From DASUPK01 sp963833375 (GTDB taxonomy: Bacteria; Actinomycetota; Thermoleophilia; Solirubrobacterales; 70-9): DNA of 64,000 nucleotides. Of this stretch, positions 31,673-40,034 are shown in pieces. Where the stretch lies: assembly GCA_963833375.1 (NCBI GenBank), contig CAWHXR010000004.1, positions 248,001-312,000 of the forward strand, in the 5' to 3' direction. A program made the position numbers and the translations under genes. Under the pieces are notes generated by a model. It did not search any database. It was not told where the DNA came from and saw only the letters and a program-made list of their open reading frames with translations. How positions within the stretch are numbered: position 1 is the first letter of the stretch; the number at the start of each line of letters is the position of its first letter.

Positions 31673-33944
31673 GTGAGCCCCGGAAGAGAAGAGGTGAAGC
31701 TCGCGCCGGTCGAGGCGGGAGCCGACCAGGTGGAGAAGCTGCTCGCCGGGCTCAACGGCCCGCAGCGAGAGGCGGTCACCTTCGGCGAGGGGCCGCTGTT
31801 GATCCTGGCCGGCGCCGGCTCGGGCAAGACCCGCGCGCTCACCCACAGGATCGCCTGGCTGCTCGCGACGGGCCGAGCCCATCCGAACCAGATCCTGGCG
31901 ATCACCTTCACGAACAAGGCGGCGGACGAGATGCGCGAGCGGGTCGCCTCGCTGGTCGGCGGCGTCTCGCGGCGGATGTGGGTGATGACCTTCCACGCCG
32001 CCTGCGCGCGCCTGCTGCGGATCGAGGCCGAGCGCCTCGGCTACACGAGCCGCTTCACCATCTACGACGAGGCGGACTCGCTGCGCATGCTGAAGCGCTG
32101 CCTCGACGAGCTCGGCATCGACACCAAGCGCTATCCGCCGCGCGCCGTGCGCGCCCGGATTTCGGACGCGAAGAACCAGCTGATCGACGCCGAGAGCTAT
32201 CAGGAGATCTCGGGCGGGCCCATTCGAGGACATGGTCGGCCAGGCTTATCGCCTCTACGAGCGCCGGATGCTCGATGCGAACTCGATGGACTTCGACGAC
32301 CTGCTGATGCGGACGGTCAACGTCCTGGAGCTCTTCGAGGACGTCCGCCGCCGCTACCGCGAGCGCTTCCGCTGGGTGCTGGTCGACGAGTACCAGGACA
32401 CCAACCACGCGCAATACCGGCTGCTTCAGCTGCTCTGCGGCGAGGAGGGCAACCTGACCGTCGTCGGCGACGAGGACCAGTCGGTCTACGGATTCCGCGG
32501 CGCCGAGGTCCGCAACATCCTCGAGTTCGAGGAGGACTTCCCGACGGCGGCGGTGGTGAAGCTCGAACAGAACTACCGCTCCACCGAGACGATCCTCGAG
32601 GCCGCCAACGCGGTCATCTCCCACAACACCGGCCGGCTCGGCAAGCACCTCTGGTCTGACCTGGGCGAGGGCGAGAAGATCCACGTCGCCGAGCTTGAGG
32701 ACGAGCACGCCGAGGCGCGCTTCGTCGCCGGGGAGATCGAGGAGCTGATCGACCAGCACGCCCTGACCCGGGACCAGATCGCGGTCTTCTACCGCACCAA
32801 CGCGCACAGTCGGGTCCTGGAGGACATCCTGGTCCGCTACGAGCTGCCCTACCAGGTGATCGGCGGAACGAAGTTCTACGAGCGCGCCGAGATCAAGGAT
32901 GCGGTCGCCTACCTTCAGCTGCTGGTCAACCCGGCGGACGAGGTGAGCTTCTCGCGGGTCGTCAACTCGCCGCGGCGCGGGATCGGGGACACCAGCCAGG
33001 GCAAGCTGCGCGCCCACGCCAACACCGCGGGCCGGACCATCTGGGAGATCGCCCTGGAGCCGGAGGCCGTTCCGGGGCTGGGCGCGGCGGCGATCAAGTC
33101 GATCGCCCGCTTCACCGAGCTGATCGAGGAGCTCCGCGCCGAGTTCGAGGGCGGCCCGGTCGCGGAGCTGCTCCGGGCGCTGCTCGAGCGCTCCGGATAC
33201 CTTGACGCGCTGCGCGCCGAGCGGACGATCGAGGCCGAGGGCCGGATCGAGAACCTGGAGGAGCTGGTCGGCGTGGCCTCGGAGTTCGACGCCAACCGCG
33301 AGGTCGAGGGCCCGTCGGACGTGGCGCCGCTCGAGGAGTTCCTCCAGGCGATCTCGCTCTACACGGACCAGGACGACCTGAAGCGCGACGAGTCCAAGGT
33401 GACCTTGATGACCCTGCACAACGCGAAGGGCCTCGAGTACGACGCCGTCTTCATCATCGGCTCCGAGGAGGGCGTCTTCCCGCACTCCCGCTCCCTGGAG
33501 GAGGGAAACGAGGAGGAGGAGCGGCGCCTCTGCTACGTGGGGATCACCCGCGCGCGCAGGCGGCTCTGGATGACCCACGCGCGCAGCCGCCGCCTCTTCG
33601 CCGGTCGCGAGACCGGCTTCCCGTCGCGGTTCCTCTCCGAGCTGCCCGACGAGCTGGTCGAGCGCGAGGGGACCCAGGAGCAGGCGATCACCGGCTGGGC
33701 GCTCGGCGGCGCGACGGGATCGGCGCCGGCTCCGGGCCCGTCCCTGTCCTTCGGTACCGGCGACGACGTGGTCCACGCGAGCTTCGGCGACGGCGTCGTC
33801 ACCGCGGTCGAGCCGGGCGGGGTGATAGTCGTCCGCTTCTCCGGCGATGGGACCGAGCGCAAGCTGATGGCCGACTACGCGCCCCTGACAGTCAAATCGG
33901 GTTACACCTCCGCCTCGCGTGCGGAGGAGGATCGCATCGGCTGA
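31673..33944 (+). CDS. pcrA: UvrD/PcrA-type DNA helicase, with an apparent frameshift
   Basis: Superfamily 1A helicase used in replication restart and repair. Start GTG at 31673. Motifs: LNGPQREAVTFGEGP (Q motif), AGAGSGKTRALTHRI (Walker A), WVLVDEYQDTNHAQY (Walker B), VVGDEDQSVYGFRGA, VKLEQNYRST, TLMTLHNAKGLEYD and YVGITRARRRLW. The first 180 residues read in one frame to ISGGP and the rest (FEDMVGQAYRLYERR onward) in the next. One surplus C in gggccca (32216-32222) explains this. A Tudor-like C-terminal segment (VVHASFGDGVVTAVEPGG) is present. The last residues come from a palindromic repeat. The stop overlaps folD. Confidence 0.93.
33894..33937 (+). repeat. Dispersed palindromic repeat, copy 5 (pcrA 3' end)
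   Basis: AAATCGGGTTACA-CCTCCGC-CTCGCGT-GCGGAGG-AGGATCGCATCGG. The inner stem CCTCCGC/GCGGAGG is perfect, and the flanks CGGGTT and TCGCAT match other copies, but the CCC clamp is lost. It encodes the PcrA C-terminus (SGYTSASRAEEDRIG). Confidence 0.6.
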
Positions 33945-34825
33945 TGGCAGCGACCGTGATCGACGGCAAGGCCGTCGCCGCCTCGGTGCGCGAGCGCGTG
34001 CGCGGCGAGGTCGACGAGCTCGCGGCCCAGCTGGGACGGCCGCCCGGCCTCGCTACGGTCCTGGTCGGTGACGATCCCGCCTCCGCGATCTACGTGCGGC
34101 GCAAGCGGGAGGCGTGCGAAGAGGTCGGGATCCGCTCGTCCCACCACGAGCCGGACGGCTCGATCTCCCAGGAGGAACTTCTCGACCTCGTGGGGGAGCT
34201 CAACGAATCCGACGCGATCGACGGCATCCTGGTCCAGCTGCCGCTGCCCGACCAGATCGACGCCGACGCGATCGTCACCTCGCTCGATCCGGACAAGGAC
34301 GTCGACGGCCTGACGCCGACGAGCGCCGGCCGGCTGGCGCGCGGGGAGCCGGGCCTCGTACCGTGCACGCCGCAGGGGGTCATGGAGCTGCTCGCCTCGG
34401 TGGACGTGGATCCCGCCGGCAGGGAGGCGGTGATCGTGGGGCGCTCCAACCTGGTCGGCCGCCCCCTCTTCTCGCTCCTGCTCGGCGCCAACGCCACGGT
34501 GACGATCTGCCACAGCCGCACCCGCGACCTGGGCGAGGTCTGCCGCCGCGCCGAGATTCTCGTCGCCGCGGCAGGTCGGCCCCGCCTGGTGGGCGGCGAC
34601 ATGATCCGCCCCGGCGCGACCGTCATCGACGTCGGGACCAACCGCACGGACGACGGGCTGGTCGGCGACGTCGACTTCGAGGCGGCCCGCCAGGTCGCAG
34701 GGGCGATCACCCCGGTGCCCGGGGGGGTGGGGCCGATGACGATCGCCATGCTGCTCGCGAACACGGTCCAGGCCGCTCGCAGCGCGAGGGTGCTTCGCGG
34801 GGGACCCGAGGGGCAACCCGTTTAG
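33944..34825 (+). CDS. folD: Bifunctional methylenetetrahydrofolate dehydrogenase / cyclohydrolase
   Basis: 293 residues. FolD interconverts 5,10-methylene-, methenyl- and 10-formyl-tetrahydrofolate with NADP. Motifs are VGDDPASAIYVRRKREACEE (with the catalytic Lys region), GILVQLPLP, PDKDVDGLTP, the PCTPQGVMELL block, VIVGRSNLVGRPL and TPVPGGVGPMTIAMLLANT. ATG overlaps the pcrA stop (TGATG), so translation is coupled. FolD supplies formyl-tetrahydrofolate for purine synthesis and initiator tRNA formylation. Confidence 0.96.
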   Translation: MAATVIDGKAVAASVRERVRGEVDELAAQLGRPPGLATVLVGDDPASAIYVRRKREACEEVGIRSSHHEPDGSISQEELLDLVGELNESDAIDGILVQLPLPDQIDADAIVTSLDPDKDVDGLTPTSAGRLARGEPGLVPCTPQGVMELLASVDVDPAGREAVIVGRSNLVGRPLFSLLLGANATVTICHSRTRDLGEVCRRAEILVAAAGRPRLVGGDMIRPGATVIDVGTNRTDDGLVGDVDFEAARQVAGAITPVPGGVGPMTIAMLLANTVQAARSARVLRGGPEGQPV

Positions 34826-34941
34826 GGGTGGTAAGGGCCCCGGCGCCCGGCTGAAGGGTCTCGCGGCCGTGCTTGAATGGCGCGTGATCCGTTCACGGGG
34901 CGCAGCGACGCTGCGGTCCAAATCCATCGACGGAGGCTGAC

Positions 34942-35745
34942 TTGGACTCATCGAGGCTGCGCACGGGCGAGATCGTCGCCGGGATCGGCGGCGCCGCTCT
35001 GTTCCTGTTCCTGTTCTTCGATTGGTTCAGCGGCGCGCCGGAGCTGAGCGGCAACATCGCGACCGGCGCGACCATCTCCCGTCCGGGGGTGAGCGGCTGG
35101 GATGCCCTGACCGACCTCCCGGGCTTCCTGATCATGCTGTCCGGCGTCGCCGGGCTCGCCCTGCTCTACCTCGGTGCAGCGGGCCAGCGGGTGAACATCC
35201 CGGTTCGCCGGGGTGCCATCACCGCTCTGCTCGGCGCGCTCGCCGTCCTGTTGATCCTCTGGCGGATGGTCGTGGGGTCGCCGACGCTGAGAATCGGCGT
35301 CTTCCTGGGACTGGGCGCCGCGATCGCGATCACGGCGGGCGCGCTGATGGCGCTCCGCGAGGACGGCTTCGAGCCGCTCGTCGCGGTGGCCGGTGGTCCC
35401 GCCCGCACGGCGTCCGCGAGCGCTCCGGGCGCGACGCCCGCTCGGCCCACCGAGGAGGTCCCGGCGGCGCCGGCGAAGCGGTCGGCCTCCGGCGGTTCGC
35501 GCTCGGGCGGTTCGCGCTCGAGCAGCTCACGCTCCGGCGGATCGACGACGAAGCGCTCGACGGCCAAGAAGCCGGCGACGCGCTCACGACCGAAGTCCGG
35601 CTCCCGGGCGAGCTCGTCCCGCTCGGGCAGCTCGCGCTCGAAATCCTCGGGCTCGCGCTCCAGCTCGCCCGAGAGCCGCAGCTCGTCTCGTTCCGGCGGC
35701 TCTCGCTCGGGCGGCGGCAAGCGGCCCTCGAGCCGCAAGAAGTAG
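34942..35745 (+). CDS. Membrane protein, paralogue 1 of 4, with long Ser/Arg/Lys-rich tail
   Basis: 267 residues from a TTG start preceded by ACGGAGGCTGAC. Four hydrophobic segments lie within residues 10-145, with the shared pattern RLRTGEIVAGIGG near the start and RIGVFLGLGAAIAI in the last helix. The C-terminal 110 residues are highly repetitive (SGGSRSGGSRSSSS, KSGSRASSSRSGSS, SRSGGGKRPSSRKK) and very basic, probably cytoplasmic, and could bind nucleic acid or phospholipid. The function is unknown. It is first in a run of four related genes in one direction. Confidence 0.75.
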   Translation: MDSSRLRTGEIVAGIGGAALFLFLFFDWFSGAPELSGNIATGATISRPGVSGWDALTDLPGFLIMLSGVAGLALLYLGAAGQRVNIPVRRGAITALLGALAVLLILWRMVVGSPTLRIGVFLGLGAAIAITAGALMALREDGFEPLVAVAGGPARTASASAPGATPARPTEEVPAAPAKRSASGGSRSGGSRSSSSRSGGSTTKRSTAKKPATRSRPKSGSRASSSRSGSSRSKSSGSRSSSPESRSSSRSGGSRSGGGKRPSSRKK

Positions 35746-35868
35746 ACCGGCTGGCTATATGGCGATTGGGCGGTCGGGCTCGGCGAGATCGGGTGCGGCG
35801 GCCCTTTGGCCATCGGTTCCCCTGTGTAGGGTCACGTCGCCCGCCCAGAAACTCGACGGAGGACGAAC

Positions 35869-36318
35869 ATGGTTGGAGGAAGGTTGACCCAGGGGCAGCT
35901 GATCGCGGCGGTCGGAGCGATCGTCCTGCTGGTGGCGATGTTCCTCCCATGGGTCGGGGTGAGCGGCCCGTCACTCCCATCCGGGATCCCGGTTCCCCAG
36001 GGAGTCAGCACGGGGAGCACCACGGAGAACATCTGGAAGGGATCGACCCTCGACGTCTATCTGTTGATCACCGTGATCGTGGCCGCGCTGCCGGCACTGC
36101 TCGCGCTCACCGACAGCGCCGAGGAGTTCTCCTTCGTCTCGGCGGCGGCCTTCCTGCTGGGAGTGGTCGGCGTGATCCTGGTCGCGGCGTTCCTGACGGT
36201 TGACTTCCCGGACGGCGCGGACCGGAAGATCGGTGCGTTCCTCGGCCTGGCGGCCACCATCGCGATCGCGGTGGGCGGCTTCAGGGCGATGCAGGAAGAG
36301 GTCGCCGGGGAGATATAG
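35869..36318 (+). CDS. Membrane protein, paralogue 2 of 4
   Basis: 149 residues, ATG, with GACGGAGGACGAAC upstream. Four transmembrane helices are predicted by eye. Family marks: GRLTQGQLIAAVGAIVLL at the start, MFLPWVGVSG, an external loop rich in Gly/Ser/Pro, then STLDVYLLITVIVAALPALLA and a last helix beginning DRKIGAFLGLAATIAIAVGG, ending MQEEVAGEI. No enzyme motif is visible. It is closely related to the next gene. Confidence 0.78.
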   Translation: MVGGRLTQGQLIAAVGAIVLLVAMFLPWVGVSGPSLPSGIPVPQGVSTGSTTENIWKGSTLDVYLLITVIVAALPALLALTDSAEEFSFVSAAAFLLGVVGVILVAAFLTVDFPDGADRKIGAFLGLAATIAIAVGGFRAMQEEVAGEI

Positions 36319-36328
36319 GCTCGCGGTA

Positions 36329-36360
36329 ATGCTAGGGCGCGCGTGTCAGCGCGACCCGTC
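36329..36360 (-). repeat. Dispersed palindromic repeat, copy 6 (between paralogues 2 and 3)
   Basis: On the minus strand: ACGGG-T-CGCGC-TGACAC-GCGCG-CCC-TAGCAT. The CGCGC/GCGCG stem replaces TGCTCC/GGAGCA of copies 1, 2 and 9 but keeps pairing, the GGG/CCC clamp and the bulged T. Confidence 0.75.
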
Positions 36361-36382
36361 TTAAGTGGAAAGAGGAGGCCAA

Positions 36383-36820
36383 TTGGACGCGAACAGGTTG
36401 TCTCAGGGTCAGCTCGTCGCCGCGATTGCGGCGATCGCCCTGTTCATCATCAGCTTCCTGCCCTGGTTCGGCGTTTCCGGAGCCGTGACCGTCGGCGGGA
36501 CGACGATCGGCGGATCCAAGAACTTCAGCCTCTGGCAGGCTGAGAACCCGCTCGACATCTATCTGCTGATCGTGATCCTGGTGGCCCTGGTGCCGGCCGT
36601 ACTCGCCCTGCTGGGTGACGGCGCCGATGCACCGCTGGCACCGATGGCGACGGCGCTCCTCGCGGGGGTTGGCACGCTGCTCATCCTGTACCAGGTGTTC
36701 GACACGCCGGGTGACGCCGATCGCAAGATCGGTCTATTCCTGGGCCTGATCGCGTGTGCGGCGATCGCCGTCGGCGGATACCTGACGATGCAGGAGGACG
36801 TCGGGGGCGAGCGCTACTGA
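36383..36820 (+). CDS. Membrane protein, paralogue 3 of 4
   Basis: 145 residues from the TTG at 36383, chosen because AGAGGAGGCCAA precedes it at normal spacing and because paralogue 1 also uses TTG-GAC; a GTG at 36365 is the alternative. It has the same layout as paralogue 2: ANRLSQGQLVAAIAAIALF, SFLPWFGVSG, NPLDIYLLIVILVALVPAVLA, DRKIGLFLGLIACAAIAVGG, ending MQEDVGGERY. It has four helices and a conserved short C-terminal cytoplasmic end (MQED/MQEE). The function is unknown. Confidence 0.78.
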   Translation: MDANRLSQGQLVAAIAAIALFIISFLPWFGVSGAVTVGGTTIGGSKNFSLWQAENPLDIYLLIVILVALVPAVLALLGDGADAPLAPMATALLAGVGTLLILYQVFDTPGDADRKIGLFLGLIACAAIAVGGYLTMQEDVGGERY

Positions 36821-36828
36821 ACCGTGGG

Positions 36829-37233
36829 TTGAGGCTGGGCGAGCTGGTCGGGGCCATTGGCGGCCTCGGCCTGCTCGTCGCAGGCTTCCTTCCGTGGTAC
36901 TCGGCGGGCGGCGAGGACGCGACCGCCTGGCAGGCGTTCAGCGTGGTGGACATCGTGCTGGCCGCTGCCGCCGTCGCCGGCCTGTCCGTCGCGATCGTGG
37001 TGATCACTCGCCTTTCGGTCAGCTACCCGGTGGCCGGCAGCTCGGTCGCGGCCGGGTGCGGAGCGGTCGCGCTTGTCCTGATCGTCATCCGGCTGATCGA
37101 CCCGCCGGGCGCCGGCAGCGTCGATCGTGAGATCGGAGCGTGGCTCGCGCTCGCCTCCGCGGCCGCGATCACCGTCGGCGGCTACCTCGGGATGCAGCCG
37201 CCTCGGGCGGTCCCGGTCGCCTCAGCCCGCTAG
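36829..37233 (+). CDS. Membrane protein, paralogue 4 of 4
   Basis: 134 residues from a TTG at 36829, 8 bases after paralogue 3. This start gives MRLGELVGAIGGLGLLVAG, matching the N-terminal RLxxGELV pattern of the other three. FLPWYSAGGEDATAWQAF follows, then two helices and DREIGAWLALASAAAITVGG with GMQ near the end. It lacks the acidic MQE(E/D) tail. The stop overlaps the 3' end of the convergent GMC oxidoreductase gene by 12 bases. Confidence 0.72.
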   Translation: MRLGELVGAIGGLGLLVAGFLPWYSAGGEDATAWQAFSVVDIVLAAAAVAGLSVAIVVITRLSVSYPVAGSSVAAGCGAVALVLIVIRLIDPPGAGSVDREIGAWLALASAAAITVGGYLGMQPPRAVPVASAR

Positions 37234-39042
37234 GGCGGTCGCAGCGTCCCGCGCCACGTGGGTGGCGCAGGCGATGATCGTCATCATCGGATTGACCCCC
37301 AAGGACGTGGGAAGCAGGCTCGCGTCGGCCACGTAGAGGCCGTCGGTGCCGCGAACGGCGCCGCGCTCGTCGCAGACACTCGTCTCCGGGTCCGAGCCCA
37401 TGCGCGCCGTGCTCATCGGGTGGAACGCCTCCAGGCGCAGGTCGGCCGGGCGCAGGCTCATCGACTCGAACTCCGCCAGCCGGCCTCGAGGGATGACCGA
37501 CACAGGCCCAACGTTCGGATAGACCTCGGTGGCACCGGCGGCGAAGTGGATCTCGGCGGCGCGCGCGATCCCGAACTGGATTCGCCGTGCCTCCTCCTCC
37601 AGCAGGCGGTAGGAGAGGCGCAGCGATCCGTTCGAGGTGAGCCCGACCCGCCCCTCGGAGCGATCGTGGAGGTGAACGCCGATCGAGGCGATGTGGTCGT
37701 AGTGGGCCACCCGGTCCGAGAAGGCGGCTCCGACTCCGGGTAGCCACTGCGCCCCGAAGGACAGCGGAGTGAAGGTCGCCTCGAGCAGGATCCCTTGGTC
37801 CTGCCACTGATCCACGTAGTAGCTCTGCATTACGCCCTCCCAGCCGCGGACCTCCTCCTCGTAGCGGGCCCCGATCCAGGCGGCGGGGTGGATGTGGAGG
37901 TGCCGGCCGAGAGCGGGGTGGATGATGCCTGAGCGCAACAGCAGCTCAGGCGTCCCGAACGCGCCGCCCGCGCTGATCACGGCCTTCGCGCGGACCTCCC
38001 AGTCGCGGCCCGCCGCGGTCGATCCGGCCGCGGTGTTTGTGGCGGCCGAATACGTTGGCGACATCTCCTGCGGCCCCGTCGTCGGCATGCCCGCCCGGCA
38101 GGCGAGGCCGGTGGCGCGGCCGTGCTCGGTGAGCACGCGCTGCACCTGGACCCCCGCCCGGACCCGCGCCCCCGCGGCGACGGCGCGGGGCAGGTAGGAG
38201 ACGTGGGCGGCCCGTTTGGCATCGAGGCGGCAGCCGAGCGGGCAGGAGCTGCACTGCACGCACCGGCCCGCGTTCCGGCTGATCGGGCCGCCGCTCGCGC
38301 CGAGGGCGCCGGCGCCCTCCATGCAGAGCTGCCCGTTGCGCCCCATGGTCTCGGGATCCAGTCGGGTGACGGCGAGCACCCTCTCCGCTTCCGAGTAGAT
38401 CCGGCCCAGATCGCCGACCCAGTCGATGCCCTCGCCGTCGCGCCACTCGTCGAGCACCTCCCGCGGCGCTCGGAAGCAGGTGCCTGAGTTGATCACGGTG
38501 GTCCCGCCGACGGTCCGGCCCACGGGGACGGGGATCGCGGGCCTGCCCGACGCGATCGTCATGCCGCCGTCGCGGTAGAGCAGCGGCAGCCCCTCCAGTG
38601 GGTCGGTCGGATAGCTCTCGCGGTCGACGTAGGGCCCGGACTCGAGCACCAGCACGTCGAGTCCCGCCGTGGTGAGGGTGGCCGCAGCGGCGGCTCCGCC
38701 GGCCCCCGAGCCGACGATCGCCACGTCGCATTCCTCGCCCGCCCCGCTCGGCTCAAGGTCGCCGAGGCTGGTCGCCTGCGGCTCCGGCGTGCCCTCGGCG
38801 ACGGCGCAGCGCGACTCGAAGCCGACCGCCGTCCGGACCCGCTCGTCGCGGGCCCAGCCCACCATCGCGAGCAGCTTCGCCAGGAGCAGCAGGTCGCGGT
38901 ACAGGGAGAAGCGCGAGCCCTCCATCTCGGCCATGTACTCGGAGCGGGCCTCGACGCTCAGCCGGCTGAACCGCCAGGGAAAGGGGAGGAACTCGAAGAC
39001 TCGTAGGGCCAGCCTGACCACCCGGACGGTCCGGGCCGGCAT
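37222..39042 (-). CDS. GMC-family FAD-dependent oxidoreductase
   Basis: 606 residues from the ATG at 39042. Glucose-methanol-choline oxidoreductases oxidise alcohols or sugars with FAD. The dinucleotide-binding motif is CDVAIVGSGAGGAAAAATL (about 103-121), followed by VGRTVGGTTVINSGTCFR and a CVQCSSCPLGC cysteine cluster. The C-terminal active-site and FAD region is AFHPMSTARMGSDP and GLYVADASLLPTSLGVNPMM. The family's N-terminal helical region (LRTLRAIAEAIAPGEDG, VPVAEPLVRFLSRM) is clearly encoded upstream of 39042, up to an in-frame TGA at 39184-39186, with no normal start codon, so the true start is unresolved. Confidence 0.9.
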   Translation of the reverse strand: MPARTVRVVRLALRVFEFLPFPWRFSRLSVEARSEYMAEMEGSRFSLYRDLLLLAKLLAMVGWARDERVRTAVGFESRCAVAEGTPEPQATSLGDLEPSGAGEECDVAIVGSGAGGAAAAATLTTAGLDVLVLESGPYVDRESYPTDPLEGLPLLYRDGGMTIASGRPAIPVPVGRTVGGTTVINSGTCFRAPREVLDEWRDGEGIDWVGDLGRIYSEAERVLAVTRLDPETMGRNGQLCMEGAGALGASGGPISRNAGRCVQCSSCPLGCRLDAKRAAHVSYLPRAVAAGARVRAGVQVQRVLTEHGRATGLACRAGMPTTGPQEMSPTYSAATNTAAGSTAAGRDWEVRAKAVISAGGAFGTPELLLRSGIIHPALGRHLHIHPAAWIGARYEEEVRGWEGVMQSYYVDQWQDQGILLEATFTPLSFGAQWLPGVGAAFSDRVAHYDHIASIGVHLHDRSEGRVGLTSNGSLRLSYRLLEEEARRIQFGIARAAEIHFAAGATEVYPNVGPVSVIPRGRLAEFESMSLRPADLRLEAFHPMSTARMGSDPETSVCDERGAVRGTDGLYVADASLLPTSLGVNPMMTIIACATHVARDAATALAG

Positions 39043-39183
39043 CCGGGAGAGGAACCGGACGAGCGGCTCGGCGACAGGGACCTGCGTCTCCGCGGCGGGC
39101 AGCCCGTCCTCGCCAGGGGCGATTGCCTCCGCGATGGCTCGCAGAGTGCGAAGCTCGGCGGCCCGGAGCCCCGGCGGGCGCCT

Positions 39184-39624
39184 TCAGGGGGGAGCGGCGG
39201 GGGAGCCGACCCGCCCCGCCAGCGACCAGAGCAGCAGGGACGCGAAGACCAGCGAGCCATCGACGATCCCGTTGAGCAGGTAGGCGAAGACGTCGTCCTC
39301 GATGAAGAAGATCAGCGACGTGATCGAGGAGGCGGCCTTGCCGGCGGCCAGTGCCAACAGCATCGGCCGATACCGGACGACGTCGGCCTGCGCGATCAGG
39401 GCGATCGCCGTGATCACGACCATGTAGGCGAAGCCGAGGGAGAGCCAGAGCCGCTCCTCCGTCTTCGGCGCCGGGGTGTGGAAGCCGAAGTGGTGGCCGA
39501 GCTCGGTGAGTCGCGCGAGCGTCCCGTCCGGCCAGGCGATGAAGAAGAAGCCCGTGACGGCAAAGCCGACCGCCATCAGCCGCAGGCTGAGAACTATGAA
39601 GCGCTCGGCTCTTTCCCCCGTCAT
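39184..39624 (-). CDS. Four-helix integral membrane protein
   Basis: 146 residues with hydrophobic helices at about 10-30, 62-80, 88-107 and 118-138. Sequence marks are AVGFAVTGFFFIAWPDGTLA, HFGFHTPAPKTEERLW and KAASSITSLIFFIEDD. I do not recognise a family with confidence. It ends in TGA, directly followed in the same frame by the N-terminal coding sequence of the GMC oxidoreductase, so the two may be translationally coupled or even one reading frame in the true genome. Confidence 0.75.
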   Translation of the reverse strand: MTGERAERFIVLSLRLMAVGFAVTGFFFIAWPDGTLARLTELGHHFGFHTPAPKTEERLWLSLGFAYMVVITAIALIAQADVVRYRPMLLALAAGKAASSITSLIFFIEDDVFAYLLNGIVDGSLVFASLLLWSLAGRVGSPAAPP

Positions 39625-39661
39625 CGCGGCGGATCCTATGTAACGCCCCTCGCGCGGGTGG

Positions 39662-39711
39662 CGCCGAATCGCACCGCGGTGAGATGCCTCGATCCGCGGT
39701 GCGATTCGGCG
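39662..39711. repeat. Perfect 18-bp inverted repeat with 14-base loop
   Basis: CGCCGAATCGCACCGCGG (39662-39679) and its exact complement (39694-39711) around TGAGATGCCTCGAT. It lies in the 113-base divergent region between the membrane protein gene and gatC, so it sits in the 5' region of both. It could be an operator for a dimeric regulator or a leader hairpin. It does not match the dispersed repeat family and has no T run. Confidence 0.85.
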
Positions 39712-39737
39712 ACAGGACCCGCGCGCCGGGCGGTCCT

Positions 39738-40034
39738 ATGATCCGCCGAGTGATCGACCGCGAACAGGTGCTTCATGTCGCCAAGCTGGCGCGCCTGCGT
39801 CTCACCGACGAGGAGGTCGAGAAGATGGCCAGCGAGCTCTCCGGCATCCTCGAGCACGTCGAGCACATCTCCGAGCTCGACCTCGACGGCGTCGAGCCGA
39901 CCTCCCACGTGACCGCCCTGCAGAACGTGCTGAGGCCCGATGAGCCCCGGCCCAGCTGGTCGCGGGACGAGGTGCTGGAGCGTGCGCCCGATCCGGCATC
40001 CGGGTCCTTCCGCGTCCCGTCCCCGCAGGCGTAG
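39738..40034 (+). CDS. gatC: Asp/Glu-tRNA amidotransferase subunit C
   Basis: 98 residues, small subunit that stabilises GatA-GatB. Motifs are DREQVLHVAKLARLRLTDEE, SGILEHVEHISELDLDGVEP and the C-terminal LRPDEPRPSWSRDEVLERAP. ATG at 39738 is the first start downstream of the inverted repeat; a GTG at 39750 directly before IDREQ is an alternative. No clear ribosome site precedes either, so the message may be leaderless. gatA begins immediately after the stop. Confidence 0.93.
   Translation: MIRRVIDREQVLHVAKLARLRLTDEEVEKMASELSGILEHVEHISELDLDGVEPTSHVTALQNVLRPDEPRPSWSRDEVLERAPDPASGSFRVPSPQA

Noticed and set aside
39684..39737. Upstream ATG start for gatC within the inverted repeat
   Set aside because: It would place the start in the loop of the perfect inverted repeat and add residues not seen in GatC; 39738 fits the family.
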